Origin: Rhodocyclaceae bacterium
Lineage (GTDB): Bacteria > Pseudomonadota > Gammaproteobacteria > Burkholderiales > Rhodocyclaceae
NCBI GenBank assembly: GCA_016704145.1
Contig: JADJAS010000007.1
Location: 496,001 to 560,000 of the forward strand
Direction: 5' to 3'
Length of the DNA stretch: 64,000 nucleotides
Positions 1-8,551 of the stretch are shown piece after piece; the stretch's first letter is position 1; each line of letters opens with the position of its first letter. Position numbers and translations under genes: made by a program. The notes beneath the pieces were generated by a model. The model saw only the letters and a program-made list of their open reading frames with translations. It ran no database searches and was not told where the DNA came from.

Positions 1-1052
1 TGCTGGATGGTCTTGATCTCGAACGCCAGCCGCTCGGCGTAGCGCGGCGTCTGACTTTCCCGCTCGGCCTCGTCCGGAAAAAGCTGCTGCAGGCGCTGCT
101 CCAGGCCGAGTCGCGACTGCTGCGCCAGGTAGTCGTCGAGCGAGACGCCGTCGGGCGTCGGAAAGATCGGCAGCTTGCTCTTGCCCAGCTCGATGGAGAC
201 ATTGCACCGTTTGGCGATCTCGACCGAATTCTCCAGCGCCTCGGGCAGGTCGGCGAACAGCGCCGCCATCTCGGCCTGCGACTTGAAGTATTGCTCCTCG
301 GTGAAGCTGCGCGGCCGGCGCTGATCGGCCAGCACGTAGCCCTCCGCAATGCAGACGCGCGCCTCGTGCGCTTCGAAATCTTCCCGCTCGACGAACTGCA
401 CCGGATGCGTGGCCACCACGGGCAGATCGAGCTCGCTGGCCAGCGCCACGGTCTGCGCGACCTGCGCTTCCTGATGCGGCTGGCGAAGTTGGCCAAATGG
501 GCGCTGCACTTCGAGGTAATACCCGTCGGGGAACAGGCGCGCCCATTGGCGCGCGCATTCGGCGGCCTTCTCGGGCTTGCCGGCGGCCAGCCACTGGCCG
601 ACGTCACCCGACGCCGCGCCGGAAAGCGCGATCAGGCCCGCATTGTCGCCTTGGGAAAAGTCAGCCATGGCGGCACGCCGGATCTCGGCGCGGCCATGCC
701 GGCGCGGCAGCAGGTAGGCCGAAGTGAGCAGTTCGCACAGGCGCAGATAACCATCGCGGTTCTTCGCCAGCAGCAGCAGGCGCGAAGCGCCGTCGCGGCC
801 GGCCTCGTCGTCGGCGATCCAGACGTCGGCGCCGACGATCGGCTTGACGCCGGCGCCGCGTGCGGCGGTGTAGAACTTGACCATGCCGAACAGGTTGGCC
901 AAGTCGGTCAGCGCCAAGGCCGGCATGCCGTCCGCCCGCGCCCGGGCGATGACGTCGTCGAGCCGGGCAATGCCGTCGGTGATCGAATACTCGCTGTGCA
1001 GCCGCAGATGGACGAAACACGGCGAGGTCGGCGATGCGGCGGCGGTGAGCAT
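1..1052 (-). CDS. dnaE: DNA polymerase III subunit alpha, N-terminal part (runs off the window)
   Basis: Catalytic subunit of the replicative polymerase. Only about the first 350 codons are present; the rest lies before position 1. The translation from 1052 opens with a PHP domain: HLRLHSEYSITDG near residue 15, then ALTDLANLFGMVKFY and KPIVGADVW, the usual start of DnaE. The ATG at 1052 gives about ten residues before the conserved core, normal for the family. It is divergent from the cyclase gene at 1157, with a 104-base gap. Two copies of the dispersed 25-bp repeat lie inside it (34-58 and 657-681), the second coding for RRAAMADF in this frame. Confidence 0.95.
   Translation of the reverse strand, partial: MLTAAASPTSPCFVHLRLHSEYSITDGIARLDDVIARARADGMPALALTDLANLFGMVKFYTAARGAGVKPIVGADVWIADDEAGRDGASRLLLLAKNRDGYLRLCELLTSAYLLPRRHGRAEIRRAAMADFSQGDNAGLIALSGAASGDVGQWLAAGKPEKAAECARQWARLFPDGYYLEVQRPFGQLRQPHQEAQVAQTVALASELDLPVVATHPVQFVEREDFEAHEARVCIAEGYVLADQRRPRSFTEEQYFKSQAEMAALFADLPEALENSVEIAKRCNVSIELGKSKLPIFPTPDGVSLDDYLAQQSRLGLEQRLQQLFPDEAERESQTPRYAERLAFEIKTIQ
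34..58 (-). repeat. dispersed 25-bp repeat, copy 1
   Basis: Inside dnaE. It matches the repeat consensus at 19 of 25 positions by eye: AAAGTCAG is exact and the ACGCCG end is kept. A weaker member. Confidence 0.5.
657..681 (+). repeat. dispersed 25-bp repeat, copy 2
   Basis: Inside dnaE, opposite to the gene. It matches 24 of 25 consensus positions; only the G at position 11 is changed, to A. Confidence 0.85.
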
Positions 1053-1114
1053 GGCCAAATATTACCCGCGCGGCCCCGCCCCGCAGTAACCACGTGCTTA
1101 AAAAGGTCTCGGAC

Positions 1115-1120
1115 TATAAT
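1115..1120 (+). promoter_or_regulatory. candidate -10 box for the diguanylate cyclase gene
   Basis: A perfect TATAAT 37 bases before the ATG at 1157, in the dnaE/cyclase divergent gap. The -35 position has no good match; a CACGTG palindrome (1091-1096) lies there. The context GACTATAAT recurs in front of the cyclase gene at 40267. Confidence 0.45.
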
Positions 1121-1156
1121 TAACCGATCGCCGTTTGCGACTCGCGCGCATCGTCC

Positions 1157-2221
1157 ATGGACAATCTCCTATATCACGTCGATCTGATCACGCGCCAGCG
1201 TCGCCGGGGCGATCTGGCGCTGCGTGTCGTCGCCGCGTTGTACGAACTGGTCGGCGCCCGCTTGGTCAGCCTGTACAAGATCTACGCTCATGGCGACACC
1301 ACGCTGGTCGGACTGGTCGCCACAGCCGATGCCGGCGGCGTGCGCGGCTTCGACGACGGACTCGGGCTGCCGGCCGGCACCGCGCCGATCGACCATCATC
1401 CCCGTCTGCGCGACTGCCTTGGGCAAGCCGCCGCCGGCATCGACCACGCCTGCCGGGATAGCGACCCCAATCACCAGGTCTTCGTGCTCGGGCGCGATCC
1501 GGCGTTGCCGCTCGGCATGGTCGATATCGAGAGCGCGGCGCCCATCGACGGCGACGTGCGCACGGTCGCCGACGGTCTGCTGGCGCTGATGCTCAATTGC
1601 CTGGACATGCTCGATTACAGCGAGACCGACACCCTGACCGGGCTACTCAACCGCAAGACCTTCGACCAGTTCCTGATCGACATCTTGTCCAGCATCAACA
1701 GCCAGGGTGACGACGGCGCAACAACGGCCGGCGCCCCGCTGCCGGCGCGCCGGCAGGCGCACCCCGGGGCGGCGCTGCATTGGCTGGGCGTGGTCGACGT
1801 GGACCACTTCAAGCAAATCAACGACCGTCACGGCCACCTGATCGGCGACGAAGTGCTGATCCTGATCGCCCACCTGATGAAGTCGTCGTTCCGCCTCCAG
1901 GACAGGCTGTTCCGCTTCGGCGGCGAGGAGTTCGTCGTGCTGCTCAAGCCGACGGAACTGGACAACGCCGAGCGCGCGTTCGAACGCTTTCGCCGCCGCA
2001 TGGAAGCGCACAGTTTTCCGCAGGTGGGGCGCGCCACGGTCAGCATCGGCTTCACCGGCATCGGCCCCAACGACAACCCGGCGCATGTCCTTGGCCAAGC
2101 CGACGAGGCCCTCTACTGGGCGAAAGGCAACGGCCGCAATCGCACCTGCGCCTACCCCAGGCTATGCGCCGAAGGACACTTGACGCCGCGCCTCGCCAAC
2201 ACCGAAGTCGACCTGTTCTGA
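1157..2221 (+). CDS. GGDEF diguanylate cyclase with N-terminal sensor region
   Basis: Likely makes cyclic di-GMP from two GTP. Residues 1-150 look like a cytoplasmic GAF-type sensor region, with no membrane segments. The GGDEF domain starts at DTLTGLLNRKTF (about 158). The metal aspartate lies in DVDHFKQIND (about 214), the active-site GGEEF is at 255-259, and an intact inhibitory RxxD site (RLQD, 246-249) lies just before it, so product feedback is expected. A proline/alanine-rich insertion of about 25 residues (about 181-205) splits the domain core between its first helix and first strand, which is unusual. The ATG at 1157 follows a TATAAT at 1115. Signal and targets are not evident. Confidence 0.9.
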   Translation: MDNLLYHVDLITRQRRRGDLALRVVAALYELVGARLVSLYKIYAHGDTTLVGLVATADAGGVRGFDDGLGLPAGTAPIDHHPRLRDCLGQAAAGIDHACRDSDPNHQVFVLGRDPALPLGMVDIESAAPIDGDVRTVADGLLALMLNCLDMLDYSETDTLTGLLNRKTFDQFLIDILSSINSQGDDGATTAGAPLPARRQAHPGAALHWLGVVDVDHFKQINDRHGHLIGDEVLILIAHLMKSSFRLQDRLFRFGGEEFVVLLKPTELDNAERAFERFRRRMEAHSFPQVGRATVSIGFTGIGPNDNPAHVLGQADEALYWAKGNGRNRTCAYPRLCAEGHLTPRLANTEVDLF

Positions 2222-2234
2222 CGGCCGACCGAGC

Positions 2235-2861
2235 CTAGGCGGAACCGATCCACTCGATGATTGGCTGCCACTGCGCCCGATCCTGCGCCGAGCGCGACAG
2301 CGACAGATCGAATATGGTCATGCCATGGGCGGCGGCCTGTACGTAGTTCTGCGTATCGCGCAGGAAAGCCAGTACCGGTAAGCCGAGATCGGCGAGAAAA
2401 CGCTCCAGTTCCGCCGCCGCCCGCGTGCGGGCGTCCACCCGCATGCCCACCACCGCTAGCCGATTCCGCTGGCCACGCATTTTCCGCTCCGCCGCCAAGG
2501 CCTCGAGAAATTGGCCGGTAGCCAGGATATCGAACAGCGAGGGCTGCAAGGGCACGATGACCCGCTCGACCACGTCGAGCGCCTGGCCCAGCCTGGCGCC
2601 GTGCAAGCCGGCCGGGCTGTCGAGCACCGCATGCGTGGTGCCGGCCGGCGGACGGGCCGGCTTGTCCGGCTCCAGTCGCCACGAATCGATGCGCGGCAGG
2701 ATGGAAGGCCTCAGCTTGAGCCATTGACGCGAAGATTGCTGGCGATCGATGTCGCCCAGCATGACCTGGTGGCCCTGGTGGGCCAGCAGGCCGGCGAGGT
2801 TGGTGGCCAGCATGCTCTTGCCGCTGCCCCCCTTCGGATTGGCGATGAGAAATGATTTCAT
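2235..2861 (-). CDS. ParA/MinD-family ATPase (orphan)
   Basis: Small deviant-Walker ATPase, 208 residues. The N-terminus has NPKGGSGKS (residues 8-16, with the signature lysine), then GDIDRQQSS (A' motif) and VLDSPAG (Walker B region). It is not MinD, which is longer and ends in an amphipathic helix. No ParB, centromere-like repeat or second partition gene is nearby. The start ATG overlaps the qor stop by four bases (ATGA), so the two are probably cotranscribed. Such orphan ATPases position proteins or plasmids, but the cargo cannot be inferred here. A second, unrelated ParA lies at 7735-8538. Confidence 0.85.
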   Translation of the reverse strand: MKSFLIANPKGGSGKSMLATNLAGLLAHQGHQVMLGDIDRQQSSRQWLKLRPSILPRIDSWRLEPDKPARPPAGTTHAVLDSPAGLHGARLGQALDVVERVIVPLQPSLFDILATGQFLEALAAERKMRGQRNRLAVVGMRVDARTRAAAELERFLADLGLPVLAFLRDTQNYVQAAAHGMTIFDLSLSRSAQDRAQWQPIIEWIGSA

Positions 2862-3841
2862 GGCAGCATTACCGTCGATCCAGTGGTCTTGCGGGCGGCC
2901 AGGTCGATCTGGGCCCGCGCGGCATCCTTCAGTGCGTAGGTCTGATTCACTTCAATCTTCACCTTGCCGGTGGTCACGACATCGAACAACTCACCGGCCG
3001 AGGCCAGTAGGTCGGCGCGTCGCGCAGTGTAGCCGAATAATGACGGCCGGGTGATGAACAGCGATCCGCGCCGGGTCAGCTCGCCAAGGTCGAACGGCGG
3101 CACGACGCCGGAGGCATTGCCGAACGACACCATCAGGCCCAACGGCCGCAGGCAGTCGAGCGAGGGAAAGAAGGTGTCCTTGCCGATGGAATCGTAGACC
3201 ACCGGCACGCCTTCGCCGCCGGTGATGGCCTTGACGCGGTCGACGAAATTCTCGCGCGTGTAGATGATCGGGTGATCGCAACCATGTGCCCTGGCCAACG
3301 CCGCCTTCTCATCCGAACCGACCGTGCCGATGACGGTGGCGCCCAGGGCCTTGGCCCACTGGCAGACGATCAGGCCGACACCGCCGGCGGCGGCATGGAT
3401 CAGGATGGTATCGCCGGCTTGCACGCGGTACGTCCGGCGCAGCAGGTATTCCGCCGTCATGCCTTGTAGCATCATCGCGGCGGCCGTCTTGCCATCGATG
3501 CCGGTGGGCAGTTTGACCAGCCGGTCGGCCGGTATGTTGCGTGTCTCGGCATAGGCGCCGATAGGCTCAAGCGGTCCGCTGGCATAGGCGACGCGATCGC
3601 CGACGGCGATGTCGGTGACGCCGCCGCCCACCGCCGTGACCATGCCGGCGCCCTCCATGCCGATACCCGACGGCAAGGGCACCGGATAAACGCCGGCACG
3701 ATGGTAGATGTCGATGAAGTTGAGGCCGACCGCCTCGTGGCGCACGGTGGCTTCGCCAGCCGCCGGCACCGGCAGATCGATCTCCTCCCAGCACAGCACT
3801 TCCGGGCCGCCTGTCCGGTGAATTCTCATGGCATGAGTCAT
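2858..3841 (-). CDS. qor: NADPH:quinone oxidoreductase, zinc-independent MDR family
   Basis: Medium-chain reductase that reduces quinones with NADPH. 327 residues from the ATG at 3841, chosen because GGAGG lies six bases upstream; an in-frame ATG at 3865 has no such site. The groES-like half contains FIDIYHRAGVYPVPLP and GMEGAGMV; the Rossmann half contains the nucleotide-binding loop AAAGGVG. The zinc ligands of alcohol dehydrogenases are absent, as in QOR enzymes. First gene of a two-gene unit with the ParA-like ATPase. Confidence 0.9.
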   Translation of the reverse strand: MTHAMRIHRTGGPEVLCWEEIDLPVPAAGEATVRHEAVGLNFIDIYHRAGVYPVPLPSGIGMEGAGMVTAVGGGVTDIAVGDRVAYASGPLEPIGAYAETRNIPADRLVKLPTGIDGKTAAAMMLQGMTAEYLLRRTYRVQAGDTILIHAAAGGVGLIVCQWAKALGATVIGTVGSDEKAALARAHGCDHPIIYTRENFVDRVKAITGGEGVPVVYDSIGKDTFFPSLDCLRPLGLMVSFGNASGVVPPFDLGELTRRGSLFITRPSLFGYTARRADLLASAGELFDVVTTGKVKIEVNQTYALKDAARAQIDLAARKTTGSTVMLP

Positions 3842-3936
3842 GGCGCTCCTCCAGTTTGTTGTCATTGTATGCGACGGCGCATTTTAACCACCGGCAGCCT
3901 TGAGGCGTTCGCCGAAGTCGGTTATAAGGATCGACC

Positions 3937-4389
3937 GTGAACGGACTGACCTTGCCAACCAGCAGTCTTCAGCGGCGCGCCAGGCATACCATGCGCGCCT
4001 TGGTGTTCGCCGCCCTGCTGGGGAGCACGGTGACGGCGACGGCGGTGCCCCTGCTGCGCTGCGAAGTCGAGCAGGGCGGCCGGACATGGCAAGTGGAAAC
4101 GGCGCCGGTGACCGATCCGTACGGCGTCCGGCCGCTCGACATCGACGGCAAGTTCCGCTTCAAGGCGGTGATGGTCGGCGACGAACGGCAGATCGAGTAC
4201 GTCAAGCTCTACGCCTATCACCACACCCGCAGCAAACCGGTGTTGCTGCATCAGGCCACCTACCTGGCGCCGCTGGTGGCGAGCGAACCCACCGCCCCCC
4301 CATCGCTGAGCGGCCAGCACACGGTCTTCAGTCCCTGGCTGGAGCGCGAAATGCGCTATCGCTGCACGCTGCGCGAGGTGGCGCGATGA
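3937..4389 (+). CDS. secreted protein of unknown function
   Basis: 150 residues, not recognised. I take the GTG at 3937 because AAGGA sits six bases before it; the ATG at 3991 would give a cleaner signal peptide (MRALVFAALLG...). Either way a hydrophobic export signal is followed by a small polar domain with two cysteines, near the mature N-terminus (LRCEVEQGG) and near the C-terminus (YRCTLREV), which could form a disulfide. The stop overlaps the capA-like start by four bases (ATGA), so the two are translationally coupled and probably act together in the periplasm. Confidence 0.7.
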   Translation: MNGLTLPTSSLQRRARHTMRALVFAALLGSTVTATAVPLLRCEVEQGGRTWQVETAPVTDPYGVRPLDIDGKFRFKAVMVGDERQIEYVKLYAYHHTRSKPVLLHQATYLAPLVASEPTAPPSLSGQHTVFSPWLEREMRYRCTLREVAR

Positions 4390-5336
4390 AGTTGCCGCGC
4401 CCACTGTTCGGCATCGTGCTCGGCGCGATGGCCTGCCTGGCGCGCGGCGAAGCGCCGGAACCCGTCGTTTCCATCGCCTTCGTCGGCGACATCATGCTCG
4501 CCGAGTCGATCGGCCCGCAAATCCGGCGCGGCCGCGATCCCTTCGTGCCCTTTGCCGCGCAGCTCGATGCCGCCGACATCCGTGTCGGCAATCTCGAATG
4601 CGTCGTCGCCACGCACGGCGAAGCCGAGCCGGACAAACCCTACACCTTCCGCGCCCATCCGCGCGTGCTGACACTGCTCAAGCGTCATTTCGACGCCCTT
4701 GGCCTGGCCAACAACCATTCCGGCGATTACGGCCCGACCGCCTTCGGCGAGATGCTCGGTCGGCTCGACCGTGCCGGCATCGCCTACTTCGGCGGCGGCC
4801 GCGACCTTGCGCATGCCCACACGCCGCTGATCGTCGAGCGCAAGGGCTTGCGCATCGCCCTGCTCGCCTACAACGAATTCTTCCCGCGCAGCTTCGAAGC
4901 GGATGTCGATAGGCCCGGCATCGCCTGGAGCGAGGACGAGCAGGTGCGCCTCGACATCGCCGCCGCGCGCGGCCGCCATCATGCCGACCTGGTGATTCCC
5001 TTCATGCACTGGGGCTGGGAGCACGAACTGGTGGCCAGCGCGCGGCAACGGCAACTGGCGCGCCTGATGATCGACGCCGGCGCCGACGCGGTGGTCGGCG
5101 GCCATCCGCACGTCGTGCAGGACCACGAGGAATATCGCGGCAAGCCGATCATCTACAGCCTGGGCAACTTCGTCTTCGACGGCTTCACCGACCGCGACAA
5201 CAACACCGGCTGGCTGCTGCGCATGGAACTGGATCGGCGAGGCGTGAAGAACTGGCGCGTCAGCGTGGCGCGCATCGACCGCCACGGCATTCCGCGTCCC
5301 GCCGCCGAGCCCGGTCCGGCTTACGAGCGCAGGTGA
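4386..5336 (+). CDS. CapA-family (PGA_cap) metallophosphatase-like protein
   Basis: 316 residues with a short signal peptide, so probably periplasmic. Calcineurin-like metal motifs appear in order: FVGDIMLAES, GNLECVV, LANNHSGDYG, HWGWEHE, GGHPHVVQ and SLGNFVFDG. This matches the PGA_cap/CapA family, first known from poly-gamma-glutamate capsule synthesis. There are no capB/capC genes here, so a capsule role is not supported; a cell-envelope phosphoesterase is a fair guess. It is coupled to the secreted protein upstream. Its last 16 bases overlap maeB on the other strand, tail to tail. Confidence 0.82.
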   Translation: MKLPRPLFGIVLGAMACLARGEAPEPVVSIAFVGDIMLAESIGPQIRRGRDPFVPFAAQLDAADIRVGNLECVVATHGEAEPDKPYTFRAHPRVLTLLKRHFDALGLANNHSGDYGPTAFGEMLGRLDRAGIAYFGGGRDLAHAHTPLIVERKGLRIALLAYNEFFPRSFEADVDRPGIAWSEDEQVRLDIAAARGRHHADLVIPFMHWGWEHELVASARQRQLARLMIDAGADAVVGGHPHVVQDHEEYRGKPIIYSLGNFVFDGFTDRDNNTGWLLRMELDRRGVKNWRVSVARIDRHGIPRPAAEPGPAYERR

Positions 5337-7606
5337 TTGGCGTCCACCACCGCCAGCGCCGTCATGTTCACCAGCCGTCGCACCGTCGCGGTCGGCGTCA
5401 GGATATGCACCGGCCTGGCGGCGCCGAGCAGGATCGGTCCGACCGTTACGCCATCGCCGTTCACCGCCTTGATCAGATTGAAGGCGATGTTGGCGGCGTC
5501 GAGGTTCGGCATCACCAGCAGGTTGGCTTCGCCCCTGAGCTTGCAGTCGGGATAGAGCCGCTGGCGGATTTCCTCCGACAGGGCCGCGTCGCCGTGCATC
5601 TCGCCATCGACTTCGAGTTCGGGCGCCCGCGCGGTGATCAGTTCGCGCGTGCGGCTCATCTTCAGTGCCGACGGCGTGCGCAGACTGCCGAAGTTCGAAT
5701 GGGACAGCAACGCCACCTTCGGCGTCAGGCCGAAGCGGCGCACTTCCTCGGCCGCCATCAGGGTGATCTCGGCCAGCAATTCGGCGCTGGGCTCCTCATT
5801 GACGTAGGTATCGCAAATGAACAAGGTCCGGCTGGGCAGCAGCAACAGGTTCATGGCCGCGAAGCAGTGCGCGCCGGCCTCCAGCCCGATCACGTCGCGC
5901 ACCTGATTGAGGTGCTTGACGTGCTTGCCGACCGTGCCGCACAGCACGGCATCCACCTCGCCTCGCCGCAACAGCATGCAGCCGATCAGCGTGTTGTCGG
6001 AACGCAGGCGCTGCTTGGCGATTTCGGGCGTGATGCCCTGGCGGCCGCGCAACTGGTGGTATTCCTGCCAGAGTTCCTTGTAGCGCGAATCGGAGTCCGG
6101 GTTCACCACATCGAAGTCGCGTCCCGGCGTCACGCGCAGGCCGGCGCGCTCGATGCGGTTCTCGATCACCTCCGGCCGGCCGATCACCACTGGTTGCGCG
6201 AGGCGCTCGTCGAGCACCGCCTGCACCGCGCGCAGCACGCGCTCGTCCTCGCCCTCGCAATAAACCACTCGCCGGGGGTTCTGCTTCGCCGCCGCGAAAA
6301 CCGGCTTCATGACAAAGCCCGAGTGATAGACGAACTCGTTCAGTTTCTGCCGATAGGCGTTCAGGTCGGCGATGGGGCGAGTCGCCACGCCTGACTCCTG
6401 CGCCGCCTGCGCCACGGCCGGCGCGATCTTGACGATCAGGCGCGGATCGAAGGGGCGCGGAATCAGGTACTCCGGCCCGAAGCGGTGCGACTCGCCGCCA
6501 TAGGCCATGGCCACGACATCGGAACTTTCCGCCTGGGCCAGCTCGGCCAGCGCCCGCACGGCGGCGAGTTTCATGTGCTCGGTGATGGTGGTGGCGCCGG
6601 CATCGAGCGCGCCGCGGAAGATGAACGGGAAACACAGCACGTTGTTCACTTGGTTCGGGTAATCCGAACGGCCGGTGGCCATGATGGCGTCGTCGCGGAC
6701 CCTCTTCACTTCTTCGGGAAGAATCTCGGGCGTCGGGTTGGCCAGCGCCAGAATCAAGGGCTCCGGCGCCATCTTCGCCACCATCTCCGGCTTGAGCACG
6801 CCGCCGGCGGACAGCCCGAGAAAAATATCGGCGCCCGCGATCGCCTCGGCCAGCGTGCGCTGATCGGTCCGTTTGGCGTAGCGCGCCTTGATCGGGTCCA
6901 TCAGCCTGGTGCGGCCTTCGTAGACCAGGCCCTCGATGTCGGTGACCCAGATGTTTTCGACCCTGACGCCGAGACTGACCAGCAGGTCGAGGCAGGCCAG
7001 CGCCGCGGCGCCGGCGCCAGAACTGACCAGCTTGACGTTCTCGATGGGCTTGCCGATCAGGTGCAGACTGTTGAGCACGGCCGCGCCGACGACGATGGCG
7101 GTGCCATGCTGGTCGTCGTGGAAAACCGGGATGCGCATGCGCTCGCGCAGCTTCTGCTCGATGTAAAAACACTCCGGCGCCTTGATGTCCTCGAGGTTGA
7201 TGCCACCGAAAGTCGGCTCCATGGCCGCGATGTGGTCGATCAGCTTGTCGGGGTCGGGTTCGTCGAGCTCGATGTCGAACACGTCGATGCCGGCGAACTT
7301 CTTGAACAGCACACCCTTGCCTTCCATCACCGGCTTGGCGGCCAGCGGGCCGATGTTGCCGAGGCCGAGCACCGCCGTGCCATTGGTGACGACGGCCACC
7401 AGGTTGGCGCGGGAAGTCAGCCGTGACGCCGCGCCGGCATCGGCGACGATCGCCTCGCAGGCGGCGGCGACGCCGGGCGAGTAGGCCAGCGCGAGATCGC
7501 GCTGGTTGGTGAGGCCCTTGGTCGGCACCACCGCGATCTTTCCCGGCGTCGGCCACTCGTGGTATTCGAGGGCCGCGGCGGAGAGGTTTTCCTGTTCGGT
7601 CGACAT
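5321..7606 (-). CDS. maeB: NADP-dependent malic enzyme with phosphotransacetylase-like C-terminal domain
   Basis: Oxidative decarboxylation of malate to pyruvate with NADP reduction, linking the TCA cycle to pyruvate and NADPH. 761 residues, the usual MaeB length. Malic domain about 1-430: YSPGVAAACEAI, GNIGPLAAKPVMEGK, HDDQHGTA and LSAGGVLKPEMV. The C-terminal half (about 440-761) is a phosphate acetyl/butyryltransferase domain, seen in ARRVVYCEGEDERVLRA-type sequence and FICDTYVNEEP; in the family it is regulatory (acetyl-CoA) rather than catalytic. Monocistronic; a 128-base divergent gap separates it from the ParA gene at 7735. A copy of the dispersed repeat lies at 7413-7437. Confidence 0.95.
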   Translation of the reverse strand: MSTEQENLSAAALEYHEWPTPGKIAVVPTKGLTNQRDLALAYSPGVAAACEAIVADAGAASRLTSRANLVAVVTNGTAVLGLGNIGPLAAKPVMEGKGVLFKKFAGIDVFDIELDEPDPDKLIDHIAAMEPTFGGINLEDIKAPECFYIEQKLRERMRIPVFHDDQHGTAIVVGAAVLNSLHLIGKPIENVKLVSSGAGAAALACLDLLVSLGVRVENIWVTDIEGLVYEGRTRLMDPIKARYAKRTDQRTLAEAIAGADIFLGLSAGGVLKPEMVAKMAPEPLILALANPTPEILPEEVKRVRDDAIMATGRSDYPNQVNNVLCFPFIFRGALDAGATTITEHMKLAAVRALAELAQAESSDVVAMAYGGESHRFGPEYLIPRPFDPRLIVKIAPAVAQAAQESGVATRPIADLNAYRQKLNEFVYHSGFVMKPVFAAAKQNPRRVVYCEGEDERVLRAVQAVLDERLAQPVVIGRPEVIENRIERAGLRVTPGRDFDVVNPDSDSRYKELWQEYHQLRGRQGITPEIAKQRLRSDNTLIGCMLLRRGEVDAVLCGTVGKHVKHLNQVRDVIGLEAGAHCFAAMNLLLLPSRTLFICDTYVNEEPSAELLAEITLMAAEEVRRFGLTPKVALLSHSNFGSLRTPSALKMSRTRELITARAPELEVDGEMHGDAALSEEIRQRLYPDCKLRGEANLLVMPNLDAANIAFNLIKAVNGDGVTVGPILLGAARPVHILTPTATVRRLVNMTALAVVDANHLRS
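7413..7437 (+). repeat. dispersed 25-bp repeat, copy 3
   Basis: Inside maeB, opposite to the gene. 21 of 25 positions match; the gene reads it as GAASRLTS. Confidence 0.65.
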
Positions 7607-7734
7607 GGGCTTCCTCCGGTGTTCTTCCTGATGGGCCGCGCATCATAGGCCGGACACGCTGACAGCGCCATTACGGAAATCCACGACGGCCGGACCGTCG
7701 GTAGAATCCTCGCCAAGCAATGGAAAGGGGCATC

Positions 7735-8538
7735 ATGAAACGTGTGGTATTCAATCAGAAAGGCGGCGTCGGCAAGAGCACCATCACTTGCAACCTCGCC
7801 GCCATCGCCGCCAGCCGGGGGCTGCGCACCCTGGTGGTGGACCTCGACCCACAAGCCAACTCGACCCGCTACCTGCTCGGCGCGCAGCCGGAGGTAAATA
7901 CCGCCAGCGAATTCTTCGACCAGATGCTGAATTTCAAGCTGCGGCCGAAGGCCACCGAGGAATTTCTCCACGCCACACCCTTCGAAAACCTGCGCGTACT
8001 GCCGGCCGATGCCGCGCTGGAAGAGCTCCAGGCCAAACTCGAATCGCGCTACAAGATCTACAAGCTGCGCGAGGCGCTCGATGCGCTCGAAGGCTTCGAT
8101 CAGATCTGGATCGACACGCCGCCGGCGCTGCATTTCTATACCCGCTCGGCGCTGATCGCCGCCGACGCCTGCCTGATTCCCTTCGACTGCGACGAATTCG
8201 CCCGCCAGGCGCTGTACACGCTGATGGAGAACGTGGCCGAGATCCGCGCCGACCACAATGCCGACCTGGTGGTCGAGGGCATCGTCGTCAACCAGTTCCA
8301 GCCGCGCGCCACCTTGCCGCAAGCGCTTGTCGACGAGCTGCGGGCGGAAAAGCTGCCGGTGCTCGCCAGCCACCTGTCCTCGTCGGTGAAGATCAAGGAA
8401 TCGCACCGGCTGGCCCGGCCAATGATCCACCTCGATCGCCACCACAAGCTGGCGCGCGAATTCACCGACCTGTACGACGAACTGGCGAGGATGGCCCGCG
8501 CCCGACAGCGCACCGCCGCCGCCCGCCGCCGGGCCTGA
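7735..8538 (+). CDS. ParA-family ATPase (orphan)
   Basis: 267 residues from the ATG at 7735; AAAGGGG at 7723-7729 supports this start over an in-frame ATG at 7720. Deviant Walker A QKGGVGKST (residues 8-16), A' motif VVDLDPQANST and Walker B region IDTPPAL are intact, so it should dimerise on ATP and bind DNA non-specifically. The C-terminus is very basic (RARQRTAAARRRA). No ParB gene or parS-like repeats flank it. It is not closely related to the ParA at 2235. Family members position plasmids, chemotaxis arrays or other cargo; the cargo here is unknown. Confidence 0.88.
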   Translation: MKRVVFNQKGGVGKSTITCNLAAIAASRGLRTLVVDLDPQANSTRYLLGAQPEVNTASEFFDQMLNFKLRPKATEEFLHATPFENLRVLPADAALEELQAKLESRYKIYKLREALDALEGFDQIWIDTPPALHFYTRSALIAADACLIPFDCDEFARQALYTLMENVAEIRADHNADLVVEGIVVNQFQPRATLPQALVDELRAEKLPVLASHLSSSVKIKESHRLARPMIHLDRHHKLAREFTDLYDELARMARARQRTAAARRRA

Positions 8539-8551
8539 CGCCCGCCCGCCG

